Notes: a model not told the origin generated them from the sequence alone. A DNA stretch of 64,000 nt from Rhodococcus sp. SGAir0479 (GCF_005484805.1 NZ_CP039432.1:4154001-4218000); one strand, 5' to 3'; shown: positions 49,156 through 61,475, counted from the stretch's first letter. Program-made: numbers and translations.

Positions 49156-50967
49156 ATGACGCGATCGTCACTACGATCGGCCGTCTCGCGGGTACTGGTC
49201 GGTGCCGTCGCGGTGGCGACGCTGGGGCTCGGCCAGGCGGCGCTCGCACCGGCGACCGCGTCGGCCGCCGAGTCGAGCTCACAGACGGTGTCCACCAGCA
49301 ACATCACGGCCACCAAGACGGTCACGCCCGCGGCGGCGCTGCCGGGGCAGACCGTCGAGGTCAAGGTTCGTCTCGAGGCCAGCGGCACGGATCGGTACAT
49401 GCAGGACTTCACCGACTACGCACCCGCCGACTACGTGCTGCAATCGGTCACCGCACGCGTGTGGCGGAGCGGGCCGGGCCTCGGTGACTGGAACAAGGGC
49501 GGCCAGTACGACGGCACCCCGACCCTGGACGCGTCGGGTGCGGTCGCGGTGAACTGGCGCGGTGGTGGCAACTGCGCCGGCGGCGGATGCCGACTGGTGT
49601 TGCTGGACAAGGGTGCCGACCTCACGTTCGTCTACAAGGTCCGCGACGACGCGTCGATCGGCCCGCGCGAGGCCGGCATGTCGTTCCACGTCTACTCGTT
49701 CAACACCGAACAGTCCTGGAGGCCGTTGAACAAACTCTCCCTCTCGGTGGCCCCCTTCGCGACGACGACCACCGTCCCGTCGCTGTCGCCGGTCACCGAG
49801 GGGGAGACGGCCACCCTGAAGGCCGGCGTGGCGCCGGCCGCGGCGACCGGCACCGTCCAGTTCCGAGACGGCGGCGTGAACATCGGTGTGCCCGTGCCGG
49901 TCTCGAACGGGCAGGCGCAGCTACCCCATACGTTCGAGGCAGTGGGCGACCACGACATCTCCGCCGTCTTCACCGGCACCGGACAGTACGCCGGCTCCAC
50001 GTCGGGTACGACGAAACTGCAGGTGACCGAACGCCCCACCCTCGCCACCACCACGACGCTGCAGGCCCCGTCGTCGGCGGTGCAGGGCACCCCGGTGACG
50101 ATGACGGCGTGGCTGGATCCGGCGCACGCCGTCGGCAGCGTGCAGTTCAAGGAGAACGGCGCTCCGATCGGCGCGCCGGTCCCGGTCAGCGGCGCCGCCG
50201 CGCAACTGTCGCATGCGTTCACCCAGCTCGGAAGTCGCAGCATCACAGCGGAGTTCACCGGCGGTAAGGGATTCGCGAACTCGACCTCCACGTCCCGCGC
50301 GATCTTCGTGAGTGCACCGGTCACGCCCGACGTCGCCACCGCCACCTCGCTCACCGTTCCGCCGACGGCGCAGACCGGTCAGCCGGTGACGCTCACTGCG
50401 CACTTGGACCCGGCGGCCGCGGTCGGCACGGTGCGGTTCCGCGACAACGGCGCCGACATCGGCGATCCGGTTCCGGTGTCCGGCGGTGTCGCGAGTCTGC
50501 AGCACATCTTCGCGACGTCCGGCGCACACGACGTCGTCGCGGTGTTCACGGCCGGCGCCGGGTTCCTCGGCTCGACGTCGGCGGGCAGGACGGTCGTCGT
50601 CACCGACCCGGCACCGGGGGACGTGGCATCCACGACCACGCTGACGGTGCCGGCGACCGCGTCGGTGGGGCAGTCGATCCAGTTGACCGCTCAGATCTCG
50701 GGGGCCGAGACGCTGCCGGGTTCCGTGCAGTTCTACGACGGCGCCACCCCGATCGGGACGCCGCAGGCGGTGTCCGGCGGCACCGCGGTACTGACGTACA
50801 CCTTCCCCACCCCGGGAGCGCGTGAACTGACGGCCGTCTACTCCGGCGGGCCGGGAGTCGTCGGATCCTCGTCGGATCCGCAACCCATCCAGGTGACCGA
50901 AACGGACACCGGCGGGCCGGGCGGCACCGGATCGCTCCTCGTGGGGATCCCGCCGGCCGGCTCCTGA
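49156..50967 (+). CDS. Secreted Ig-like repeat surface protein B
   Basis: 603 residues, ATG after CGAAGGGAAAATGAC. Signal peptide about 1-40 (ASA|AE). N-terminal domain (about 42-200) closely matches protein A (same WNKGGQYDGTPT and CAGGGC). Four Ig-like repeats follow, starting TTTTVPSLSP, TTTTLQAPSS, TATSLTVPPT and STTTLTVPAT, each with GTVQF-type and LxHxFxxxGxHxIxAxFTG motifs. The C-terminus is GSLLVGIPPAGS. The two genes are 35 bases apart, a tandem duplication with repeat-number expansion. A hairpin terminator ends the unit. Confidence 0.85.
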   Translation: MTRSSLRSAVSRVLVGAVAVATLGLGQAALAPATASAAESSSQTVSTSNITATKTVTPAAALPGQTVEVKVRLEASGTDRYMQDFTDYAPADYVLQSVTARVWRSGPGLGDWNKGGQYDGTPTLDASGAVAVNWRGGGNCAGGGCRLVLLDKGADLTFVYKVRDDASIGPREAGMSFHVYSFNTEQSWRPLNKLSLSVAPFATTTTVPSLSPVTEGETATLKAGVAPAAATGTVQFRDGGVNIGVPVPVSNGQAQLPHTFEAVGDHDISAVFTGTGQYAGSTSGTTKLQVTERPTLATTTTLQAPSSAVQGTPVTMTAWLDPAHAVGSVQFKENGAPIGAPVPVSGAAAQLSHAFTQLGSRSITAEFTGGKGFANSTSTSRAIFVSAPVTPDVATATSLTVPPTAQTGQPVTLTAHLDPAAAVGTVRFRDNGADIGDPVPVSGGVASLQHIFATSGAHDVVAVFTAGAGFLGSTSAGRTVVVTDPAPGDVASTTTLTVPATASVGQSIQLTAQISGAETLPGSVQFYDGATPIGTPQAVSGGTAVLTYTFPTPGARELTAVYSGGPGVVGSSSDPQPIQVTETDTGGPGGTGSLLVGIPPAGS

Positions 50968-50985
50968 TCCCACACCGACCGGTCG

Positions 50986-51018
50986 CCGTGGCGGGGCGCG
51001 AAGTGCGCCCCGTCACGG
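50986..51018 (+). terminator. Terminator hairpin after the Ig-repeat genes
   Basis: CCGTGGCGGGGCGC (50986-50999) pairs with GCGCCCCGTCACGG (51005-51018), one G-T pair, five-base loop. No U-run. Confidence 0.6.
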
Positions 51019-51040
51019 TCCGCCGACTACGCTGCCTTCT

Positions 51041-51796
51041 GTGGAACCCTTCTACCGAACGATCATCGGCGTCGCCCGCACAGTGTTCGCAGGCCAGGGA
51101 CTGAAGTTCACCGTCACCGGCGAGGAACACATCCCCTCTCACGGTGGTGCGGTGGTCGCGATCAACCACACCGGCTACATGGACTTCACCTACGCGGGCC
51201 TGCCGGCCCGCGCGGTCAAGCGGTACATCCGGTTCATGGCGAAGAAGGACGTGTTCGTCCACAAGATCTCCGGCCCGATGATGCGGGCGATGAAGCACAT
51301 TCCCGTCGACCGGTCCGCCGGTGGCGACTCGTACCGGGCTGCCGTGCAGGCGTTGCGGGACGGCGAACTGGTGGGCGTGTTCCCCGAGGCGACGATCAGT
51401 CGCAGCTTCGAGCTCAAGGAGTTCAAGTCCGGTGCCGCGCGCATGGCCATCGAGTCGGGCACCCCGGTGGTGCCGATGGTGATCTGGGGTTCGCAGCGCG
51501 TGTGGACCAAGGGTTTCCCGAAGCGCCTGGGTCGGACCAACACCCCCATCTCGATCGCGGTCGGCGAGCCCATCGCGCCGTTCGAACCGGCGGCGGAGAT
51601 GACGGCGCTGCTGCACACGCGGATGGAAGAGCTGTTGCACGGCCTCCAGGCGAACTACGACCACCCCGCGGGCGAGTACTGGGTGCCGGCCCGGCTCGGC
51701 GGCGGAGCCCCGACGCTCGAGGAGGCCAACCGGATGGACGCGGAAGAGGCGGAGGCGAAGGCCGCCCGACGCGCCGAGGGGTCCGGCGGCAACTGA
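51041..51796 (+). CDS. 1-acyl-glycerol-3-phosphate acyltransferase family (PlsC; Rv3816c-like)
   Basis: 251 residues. The acyltransferase motif HX4D is INHTGYMDFTYAG (H43, D48), block III is FPEATISRS (near 115), and block IV is VPMVIWGSQRVW. It transfers acyl chains to lysophosphatidate or a related acceptor at the membrane. The C-terminus has an acidic/Ala tail. TACGCT (51028-51033) lies seven bases before the GTG start. It starts the second conserved envelope block (Rv3816c to Rv3805c). Confidence 0.9.
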   Translation: MEPFYRTIIGVARTVFAGQGLKFTVTGEEHIPSHGGAVVAINHTGYMDFTYAGLPARAVKRYIRFMAKKDVFVHKISGPMMRAMKHIPVDRSAGGDSYRAAVQALRDGELVGVFPEATISRSFELKEFKSGAARMAIESGTPVVPMVIWGSQRVWTKGFPKRLGRTNTPISIAVGEPIAPFEPAAEMTALLHTRMEELLHGLQANYDHPAGEYWVPARLGGGAPTLEEANRMDAEEAEAKAARRAEGSGGN

Positions 51797-51881
51797 CCGT
51801 GAAGCCGGTCCGAGCGGTGAGTTGGCGCTCATCGCCGTCGGCCGGGGGCCGGATGTCGCCGGGAAGGGGCAGAATGGCCCG

Positions 51882-52709
51882 GTGCTCACCGAACTGCCCA
51901 GCCTCGTCGCCAGCGATGTCGACGGCACCCTGATCGACGACGCCGAACGCGTCACCACCCGCACCCGCGACGCGGTGCGTACGGTCGTCGAGTCCGGCAC
52001 CCCGTTCGTCCTCGCCACCGGCCGGCCGCCGCGGTGGCTCGCGCCGGTCGTGGACGGGCTCGGTTTCGCGCCGCTCGCGGTGTGCGCGAACGGCGCGGTC
52101 CTCTACGACGCGGCGGCGGACCGGGTGCTGGACGCCTCGACGCTGTCCCTCGAGACCCTCGCCTGGCTGGCCGATCTGGTCGAGTACGAGCTTCCCGGGG
52201 CCGGGTTGGCGGCCGAGCGCGTCGGCGCCACCGCGCACGACACCGCCACCGCACAGTTCGTCAGCGCGCCCGGCTACGAGCACGCATGGCTCAACCCCGA
52301 CCACACCGAGATGGCTCCCGAGGACATCCTGTCGGCGCCGGCGGTCAAGATGCTGATCCGCATCCCCGGCGCGCGCAGCGCCGACATGGCCGCGAAACTG
52401 CGCCCGTTGGTGGGGGAGCGGGCGGACCTGACGTACTCGACCGACAACGGTCTGATCGAGGTGTCGGCTCCGGGCGTGACGAAGGCGTCGGGGCTGCGAC
52501 AGATGGCGCGCCGCCTCGAGGTCGCCGAGACCGGGATCGTGGCGTTCGGGGACATGCCCAACGACATCCCCATGCTCGCGATGGCCGGCCACGGCGTCGC
52601 CGTCGAGAACGCGCACCCCGAGGCGAAGGCGGCCGCCGACGAGGTCACCGCCACCAACTCCGACGACGGCGTCGCGCGCGTCCTCGAGCGACTCTGGTCG
52701 GACCGGTAG
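51882..52709 (+). CDS. HAD-superfamily Cof-like phosphatase (Rv3813c-like)
   Basis: 275 residues from GTG 51882. The HAD motif 1 DVDGTLID (D12, D14), motif 2 LATGRPP, motif 3 Lys in the TKASGL segment and motif 4 FGDMPNDIPML with its acids are all present; the C2-type cap lies between. Substrates of the Cof family are small phosphates (sugar phosphates, FMN, pyridoxal phosphate). A CAGAAT hexamer six bases before GTG could serve as -10. An upstream ATG would add 20 residues that are not conserved-looking. A 17-bp hairpin follows. Confidence 0.88.
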   Translation: MLTELPSLVASDVDGTLIDDAERVTTRTRDAVRTVVESGTPFVLATGRPPRWLAPVVDGLGFAPLAVCANGAVLYDAAADRVLDASTLSLETLAWLADLVEYELPGAGLAAERVGATAHDTATAQFVSAPGYEHAWLNPDHTEMAPEDILSAPAVKMLIRIPGARSADMAAKLRPLVGERADLTYSTDNGLIEVSAPGVTKASGLRQMARRLEVAETGIVAFGDMPNDIPMLAMAGHGVAVENAHPEAKAAADEVTATNSDDGVARVLERLWSDR

Positions 52710-52727
52710 CCGAGACGGACACGAGAA

Positions 52728-52766
52728 CGCCGCTGCCCCTCCACCGTTCGTGGAGGGGCAGCGGCG
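52728..52766. terminator. 17-bp hairpin between convergent genes
   Basis: CGCCGCTGCCCCTCCAC (52728-52744) pairs perfectly with GTGGAGGGGCAGCGGCG (52750-52766) across CGTTC, between the HAD phosphatase and the convergent amidase. Confidence 0.85.
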
Positions 52767-52790
52767 TCAGTGCGTCGTGCGGCCGACGGC

Positions 52791-54806
52791 TCAGTTGATC
52801 TGGACCGGGACCTCGGAGACGGCGTCCGCCTGAGCGGGAGCCGGAGCCGGAGCCGCGGCGTCGGCCGGCTCCGCGGGGGTCAGAATCGTCGTGACCTGCT
52901 GGGTGACCTCGTCGAAGATCATCGAGCCGTGCTCGAAGTCGGTGCGGAAGCCGTTCGACACCTTGTACTCGTCGGTGACCGGCAGACCGATGTTGCCCAG
53001 CACGCCGCCCGCGGACTGCCACGCCTTGAAGATCTCGCCGACCACCGAGACCACGTTGCCGAGCGGTGACGAGAACACCGCGCCGTTCTGGAAGATCGCG
53101 TACAGCTGTCCGCTCGCCGTCGTGAGCAGGCCGGTGAGCGCGTCACCGAGCATGCCGCGGTTACCGCCCATGGCGAGCCACTGCCGCGCGATCGGGTTGG
53201 AGTCGGCGATCGAGAGGATGCCGTTCACGACGTTGGGGATCTGTGCGTTCAGGTCCAGCGAACCGGCCGGGCTGGGGGCGGGGGTGTTGCCACCGCCGTT
53301 GCTCGGATTGGTCGGGGGAGTGCTGCCGCCACCGCTGTTGCCGCCGTAGTTCGCCGCCGCGATGTCGCGAATCTGACCCATCTGCGCGTAGGCGGCGCTG
53401 CCCGGGCACTCGGTGTAACCGACGTCGCGGTGCGCGAAGATGGTCGGCAGCACCACTCGCTGGCCCTGCGCGTACTTCGAGTACTGGGTGCCCTCGGAGT
53501 ACATGGTCACCTGGCCCTTGGGGTTCAGGTTCGCGAGCTTGAGGCGCCAGCCGAGGTACTTGCCGACCGACTCGATCGCGGCGGCCGGGGCCGGCTCGTT
53601 CACGAAGTTACCCATCATCGCGATGCCGACGGTGTTCTCGTTGAAGCCACCGGCGTGCGCACCCTGGACGGGACGGTCGAGGCCACCGAAGCGGCCCTCG
53701 AAGATCTGTCCGTAGCGGTCGACGAGCACGTTGTAGCCGATGTCGCACCAGCCCAGCGTCTGTGCGTGGTAGGCGTAGATGCCGCGCACGATGCTCGCGG
53801 ACTGCTCACGGGAGTAGTTGTTGCTCTCCGCCGTGTGGTGCACGGTGGCACCGCCGGTGGAGTCGTCGTAGGTGGGGTTCTGGCAGCGGATGCGCTCGTC
53901 GGCGCCCCACCCGGCACGCGAGATGACCTTGACGCCGTTCACCGACGTCGGCGTCGCGATGTCCGACAGGTTCGAGTCCTGGGGGCCGGTGCCCGGATTG
54001 ATCAGCACCGCGGAGACGTCGTCGGCGGTGACGGGGGCCAGCGGCTCGGACAACGCGGCGGGCACGTACCCCAGCGGCTGCGGTTCCGGCGCCGACTCCA
54101 CGGGGGCCTCGGCGGGAGCCGGGGCCGGGGTGTCGGTCGTCGCGGGTGCGTCACCGGCCGGAGCGGAGGCGCCGGAATCCTTGGGCGCGACCAGGATCTG
54201 CACGGCGTTGGTGTCGCCCACGAAGACCGGGTCGGTGCCCTGCTTGCCGGTGGAGGTGGCCATGTCGCTGCCGCTGTCGATGACGTCGGGCGAGAACCAC
54301 TGGCCCCACGAGCCGTCGGCGAGCTTCGCGCGCAGCTTGGTGACGCTCGACTCGAGATCCGCCGCGGTGAGCGCCACCATCGAGAACGGTTCGTCGCGCG
54401 TGACCTCCTTGACGGTGGCACCGACCTGGTCGGCCGGATCCGAGGGGACGGCCTCGGGGGCCGGCGTCGGCTCGGGCTCGGCGACGTCACCCGGCGCCGA
54501 CGGCTGGGCGGACGGCAGCTCGAGCGAACCCGCACCGGGGATCGGGACCTCGGTCGGGAGCGGCATGTCGCGCAGGTGGATGTCCGGGAGGTCGAGGCCG
54601 GTCAGTTCCTTGATCGGAATGACGATGTCGGGCACCGACGCCAGCAGGATCTCCGAGATCTCGGTGGGGATCGTGGGAGTGGAATCACTCGCGGAACGGA
54701 CGTCCGACGAATCGCTTCCCAGTGCCTGGACAGCGAACGGCGCGGCAACCGCCACTGCGGCGACTGCGGCCAGAACGATCGAGTTCTTAGGTCGACGGTG
54801 CGGCAA
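52791..54806 (-). CDS. Secreted N-acetylmuramoyl-L-alanine amidase with LGFP repeats (Rv3811-like)
   Basis: 671 residues starting at a TTG (54806-54804) eight bases after GAGGAG; the frame extends upstream but without a better site. Signal peptide about 1-30. Residues 30-310 are an Ala/Pro/Asp-rich region with an AAxLESSVTKLRAKL segment. The PGRP/amidase-2 domain (about 315-470) keeps the zinc ligands (VHHTAESN; HRDVGYTECPGSAAY). LGFP-type repeats follow (about 530-640: LGNIGLPVTDEYKV). LGFP repeats tether proteins to the mycomembrane or wall. It would cut peptidoglycan stems; divergent from the SpoIID gene. Confidence 0.9.
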   Translation of the reverse strand: MPHRRPKNSIVLAAVAAVAVAAPFAVQALGSDSSDVRSASDSTPTIPTEISEILLASVPDIVIPIKELTGLDLPDIHLRDMPLPTEVPIPGAGSLELPSAQPSAPGDVAEPEPTPAPEAVPSDPADQVGATVKEVTRDEPFSMVALTAADLESSVTKLRAKLADGSWGQWFSPDVIDSGSDMATSTGKQGTDPVFVGDTNAVQILVAPKDSGASAPAGDAPATTDTPAPAPAEAPVESAPEPQPLGYVPAALSEPLAPVTADDVSAVLINPGTGPQDSNLSDIATPTSVNGVKVISRAGWGADERIRCQNPTYDDSTGGATVHHTAESNNYSREQSASIVRGIYAYHAQTLGWCDIGYNVLVDRYGQIFEGRFGGLDRPVQGAHAGGFNENTVGIAMMGNFVNEPAPAAAIESVGKYLGWRLKLANLNPKGQVTMYSEGTQYSKYAQGQRVVLPTIFAHRDVGYTECPGSAAYAQMGQIRDIAAANYGGNSGGGSTPPTNPSNGGGNTPAPSPAGSLDLNAQIPNVVNGILSIADSNPIARQWLAMGGNRGMLGDALTGLLTTASGQLYAIFQNGAVFSSPLGNVVSVVGEIFKAWQSAGGVLGNIGLPVTDEYKVSNGFRTDFEHGSMIFDEVTQQVTTILTPAEPADAAAPAPAPAQADAVSEVPVQIN

Positions 54807-55194
54807 GGCGAATTCTCCTCGTGTTAGTGCGCGGGGTGTCTTCGTGCGCTGCGAGCGACCTTTCGGCCGAACCGATCCCGGAGGGGTCGGGACTCGGACT
54901 GAATCCTGGGCGCCGGGGGTGATTCGCGTCCAGCAGTCACCCGAGGATGTCTGCAACTTGTGATGCTTATGTTACGGCTGTGACTGAAGTTGTCAGTGGT
55001 GCAGATGTTGCCAACACCAGTCACTGTTGCCACACTAGTCGCAACATCTCTAACGCTCAACCTTAACTTGAGCCTTATGGAAGTTCCGGTCTCGCCCGCG
55101 CCCTTCTCATCTCTCGCGGCCGCAGACCGGCCTCTACCGACCACCCATGGACCCGGAGCCGGACCGACGTCCGGTCTTCAGTGAGGAGTGCCGG
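54807..55194. promoter_or_regulatory. Divergent promoter region of two cell-wall hydrolase-type genes
   Basis: 388 bases between the amidase and SpoIID/LytB-like genes. AGATGTTGC (55003-55011) and GCAACATCT (55041-55049) are perfect inverted repeats 29 bases apart, with further GTTGC/GCAAC half-sites between them. This could be a shared operator. A 64-codon frame inside is judged chance. Confidence 0.4.
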
Positions 55195-56922
55195 ATGGCG
55201 ACCCCCCGTCTCCGCGCGATCATGAATCGTGGTGTCCGCCGCCGCCGTCTGGGCGGCCCCTCCCTGTCGCTACGGCGCGCGGTCGCCGTCGGACTCGCCC
55301 CGGCGCTCGTCGCGGGTGCCGCCGTCGGCCTGTTCGTGACCCAGCGTGGGGACGAGCCCGCGATCCTGCCGGCGGTGGCAGCCGAGACCCCGATCGTGCT
55401 CAGCGGTCACGGGTACGGGCACGGCCGCGGCATGGGGCAGTACGGCGCCTACGGCTACGCCAGGAATCAGGGCTGGTCGGCGGAGAGGATCGTCGGCCAC
55501 TACTACGGCAACACCAACCTGGGCCGCGTCGACGACCCGTGGGTGGGGGTGCGACTGCTCGGCCGCGACGACAAGCGTCTGGACGTCTACGCGCAGGCTG
55601 GGCTGAACGTGGCCGGCCGGTACTTCGGCCCCAACTCCTCCGCCCACCTCACCCCCAAGCCCGGCGGGGCCGACGTGATCGTGACCGACGGTTGCGGCGG
55701 CCGGGAGATCTGGCGCGGCTCGACCAACGCGCCGTGGGTGGACCCCGTGAACCTCGGCGGCAACCGTCCGGCCAACGAGCACCTGCGACTGTGCGACGGC
55801 AACGTCCCGTACCGCGGCGCGATGGGCGCCCTGCGCGACGGCAACGGCGCGTGGCGCACCGTCAACCGGGTGCTGATGGAGGACTACCTCTACGGCGTCG
55901 TGCCGGCCGAGTCGATCCCGTCGTGGGCCGACTCCGGCGGCATGCAGGCGCTGCGCGCGCAGGCCATCGCGGCACGCTCGTATGCCGCGGCCGAGCGCCG
56001 CTACGGCTACGCCCAGACATGTGACACCCAGTCCTGCCAGGTGTACACCGGCTCCTCCCGGGAGGACCGTCGCACCACCGATGCCGTGAACACCACGGCC
56101 GGCACCGTCATCAAGCGTGGCAATCAGACCATGGCCGCCGAATTCTCCTCGTCCACCGGCGGATTCACCGCGGGCGGCGTGTTCCCGGCCGTCGTGGACG
56201 ACGGCGACGTCGTGTCGCCCAACCACAACTGGACCCAGACCGTCACGGCCGGCGCCATCGCGCGGGAGTACGGCGTGGGCGAGCTGATCTCCTTCGAGGT
56301 GATCGGCCGCAACAATCTCGGCGCCGACGGCGGCCGGGTCACCCGCGTCCGGGTGGTGGGCACGACGCGCACGGTCGAGGGATCCGGTGACGAGGCGCGC
56401 TGGAAGCTCGGGCTGAAGTCCGACTGGTTCACCGTCGGTGGCGCGCCGGGGCCGATCCCGGGGCTACCGGACATTCCGGGCCTGCCGCTGGGCTCGCTCG
56501 AGCAGCTCCCGCTGCCGCCGCTGCCGGAGATCACGCCGGGCTCGATCGAGTCCCTGCCCATTCCGCCGTTGCCGCCCCTGCCCCCGCTGCCGCCGGGCTC
56601 GGCGGGACCGCTGCCGATCGCGCAACCCGTCGAGGCGGTCGACACCGCTGCTCCTGCCGCGGACACCGCCGCCGAGAACGTCGGTGAGCCGAACGCCGCC
56701 GCTCCGGAGTCGCCCATCGACGCGAAGTACCGCGAACTCGGGGGCGCGGCCGGGACGCTGGGTGAGCCGACCGGACCGGAACTGATGCTGGTCGACGAGT
56801 CCGGCAAGTTCCGCACCTACGCCGGCGGCACGATCGTGTGGACGCCGACACTGGGCGCCCGGGTCGTCGACACGAGCGTCGTGCTGCAGGAGGTGCCGTC
56901 GGAGAACGGCGTGCCCGCGTAG
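55195..56922 (+). CDS. SpoIID/LytB-domain secreted protein with C-terminal LGFP-like repeat
   Basis: 575 residues from ATG 55195 (GAGGAG upstream; ATG 55147 is less likely). Basic N-terminus, one transmembrane/signal helix (about 31-48). HGYGHGRGMGQYGAYGYA and the SpoIID block VLMEDYLYGVVPAESIPSWADSGGMQALRAQAIAARSYA (about 230-268) define the SpoIID/LytB domain, related to glycan-strand lytic transglycosylases. A Pro/Leu-rich spacer (GLPDIPGLPLG...PPLPPLPP) and an LGFP-like repeat (YRELGGAAGTLGEPTGPE) follow. It could remodel septal peptidoglycan together with the divergent amidase. Confidence 0.88.
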   Translation: MATPRLRAIMNRGVRRRRLGGPSLSLRRAVAVGLAPALVAGAAVGLFVTQRGDEPAILPAVAAETPIVLSGHGYGHGRGMGQYGAYGYARNQGWSAERIVGHYYGNTNLGRVDDPWVGVRLLGRDDKRLDVYAQAGLNVAGRYFGPNSSAHLTPKPGGADVIVTDGCGGREIWRGSTNAPWVDPVNLGGNRPANEHLRLCDGNVPYRGAMGALRDGNGAWRTVNRVLMEDYLYGVVPAESIPSWADSGGMQALRAQAIAARSYAAAERRYGYAQTCDTQSCQVYTGSSREDRRTTDAVNTTAGTVIKRGNQTMAAEFSSSTGGFTAGGVFPAVVDDGDVVSPNHNWTQTVTAGAIAREYGVGELISFEVIGRNNLGADGGRVTRVRVVGTTRTVEGSGDEARWKLGLKSDWFTVGGAPGPIPGLPDIPGLPLGSLEQLPLPPLPEITPGSIESLPIPPLPPLPPLPPGSAGPLPIAQPVEAVDTAAPAADTAAENVGEPNAAAPESPIDAKYRELGGAAGTLGEPTGPELMLVDESGKFRTYAGGTIVWTPTLGARVVDTSVVLQEVPSENGVPA

Positions 56923-56937
56923 ACCGCCGCGCACCTG

Positions 56938-56973
56938 CGATCGGGCAGATCCCCACCGGGATCTGCCCGATCG
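56938..56973 (+). terminator. Rho-independent terminator after the SpoIID gene
   Basis: CGATCGGGCAGATCCC (56938-56953) is the perfect inverted repeat of 56958-56973, loop CACC, followed by TCGTTTTT. Confidence 0.92.
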
Positions 56974-56997
56974 TCGTTTTTCGGCCCGACCTTGACC

Positions 56998-57012
56998 TTG
57001 ACGTTGCGTCAA
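56998..57012 (+). promoter_or_regulatory. MerR-type palindromic operator
   Basis: TTGACG-TTG-CGTCAA is a perfect 6+3+6 palindrome 38 bases before the tipA-like start. MerR proteins bind such dyads between -35 and -10, so autoregulation is likely. Confidence 0.65.
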
Positions 57013-57050
57013 CCTGCACGCTGGGTACATCGACGAGGGAGGTGGGGGCG

Positions 57051-57812
57051 ATGGCCCGGTCCGGGGAATGGTCGATCCAGCAGCTCGCGCGGCTCGCCGG
57101 CACGACCAGCCGGACGCTGCGCCACTACGGCAGCCTCGGGCTGCTCGCGCCCAGCCGCATCGGCGCCAACGGCTACCGCTACTACGACGAGACCGCGCTC
57201 GTGCGGCTGCAACGGATCCTGCTGCTGCGGGAACTGGGGTTGGGGCTGCCCGCGATCGCGGACGTCCTGGGCGGGCAGACCGACACGGCGACCGCGCTGG
57301 GGACCCACCTGGAGCTGCTCGAGCGGGAGCGGAACCGGCTGAGCCGCCAGATCGCGTCGGTGCGCACGACCCTGCAGAAGACGAGGAGAGGTGAGCCGCT
57401 GATGGCCGAGGAGATGTTCGACGGGTTCGATCACACCCGGTACCGGGACGAGGTGATCGACAAGTGGGGAGAGAAGGCCTACACCGACAGCGACACGTGG
57501 TGGCGGTCACTGAGCGTCGACGACCGGTCCGGGTTCCGGCAGCGCCAGCTCGACATCGCCGCCGACTACGGTCGCGCGCACGCCGCCGGTCTGGACCCTT
57601 CGGCGCCCGAGGTGCGTGCGATCACCCGTCGGCACTACGAGTGGGTCGCGGCCGGCTGGCAGGGACGACGCCCCACCGCGGAGGCGTTCGCCGGGCTGGG
57701 CGAGATGTACGTGGCGGATCCGCGGTTCGCGGAGAACTACGACCGGCACGGCGCCGGCACCGCGGCGTTCGTGCGCGATGCGATGTCGGCGTTCGCCGCG
57801 GAGGAGCTGTAG
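57051..57812 (+). CDS. TipAL-like MerR-family regulator
   Basis: 253 residues. The MerR winged helix is at about 6-75 (WSIQQLARLAGTTSRTLRHYGSLGLLAPSRIGANGYRYYDE), a coiled coil at 78-112, and a TipAS domain at about 118-253 (MFDGFDHTRYRDEVIDKWGEKAYTDSDTWWRS, and HAAGLDPSAPEVRAITRRHYEW). TipAS domains bind thiopeptide antibiotics. An in-frame ATG at 57402 (M118) is preceded by GAGGAGAGG (57383-57391), so a short form with only the ligand domain can also be made, as for TipAL/TipAS in Streptomyces. Autoregulatory palindrome upstream. Confidence 0.88.
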   Translation: MARSGEWSIQQLARLAGTTSRTLRHYGSLGLLAPSRIGANGYRYYDETALVRLQRILLLRELGLGLPAIADVLGGQTDTATALGTHLELLERERNRLSRQIASVRTTLQKTRRGEPLMAEEMFDGFDHTRYRDEVIDKWGEKAYTDSDTWWRSLSVDDRSGFRQRQLDIAADYGRAHAAGLDPSAPEVRAITRRHYEWVAAGWQGRRPTAEAFAGLGEMYVADPRFAENYDRHGAGTAAFVRDAMSAFAAEEL

Positions 57813-57824
57813 CGATACCGATGA

Positions 57825-60959
<3,135 letters not shown>

Positions 60960-60976
<17 letters not shown>

Positions 60977-61475
60977 GGTCCGGGTCCTGCAGGCCGTGCA
61001 GGGCAGCATCGGGGCCACGCCGGCCGTCGTCCGCGCCGCCCGCGGCATGTCGCACTTCGGTGAGCACGCCCTCGGGTGGGTCGCCGTCGCCGGTGTCGGT
61101 GCGGTGCTCGACAGGCCCCGGCGTCGCCGCTGGGCCGGCGTCGCGATCGGTGCCGTCGGCGCGCACGCCGCGTCGATCGTCATCAAGCGTGTCGTGCGAC
61201 GCCCCCGTCCCACGGACCCGTCCGTCCAGGTCAACGTGTCGACGCCGAGCAAGCTGAGCTTCCCGTCGTCGCACGCGACGTCCACGACCGCGGCGGCGGT
61301 GCTCCTCGGCCGGCTCACCGGGCTACCCTTGCCTGCGGTATTGGTCCCGCCGATGCTGCTCTCGCGCCTCGTTCTCGGAGTGCACTACCCGACCGACGTG
61401 CTCGCTGGAACGGCGCTCGGCGCCGTGTCCGCGGCCGCCGTGGTCCGGGCCGAGCAGAAGTTTGGAGTGAAATGA
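60960..61475 (+). CDS. PAP2-family phosphatase (decaprenylphosphoryl-5-phosphoribose phosphatase, Rv3807c-like)
   Basis: 171 residues with four to five membrane helices. The phosphatase signature is IKRVVRRPRP, then SFPSSHAT, then SRLVLGVHYPTD, with all catalytic Arg/His present. In this operon the expected role is removing the 5-phosphate from decaprenylphosphoryl phosphoribose, between UbiA and the DprE epimerase steps. The GTG start lies inside the glfT2 frame, overlapping by 17 bases, and the stop overlaps ubiA by 4. Confidence 0.9.

Noticed and set aside
54990-55184. 64-codon plus-strand frame between the amidase and SpoIID genes
   Set aside because: No ribosome site, low-complexity Leu/Thr translation, and it overlaps the promoter region.
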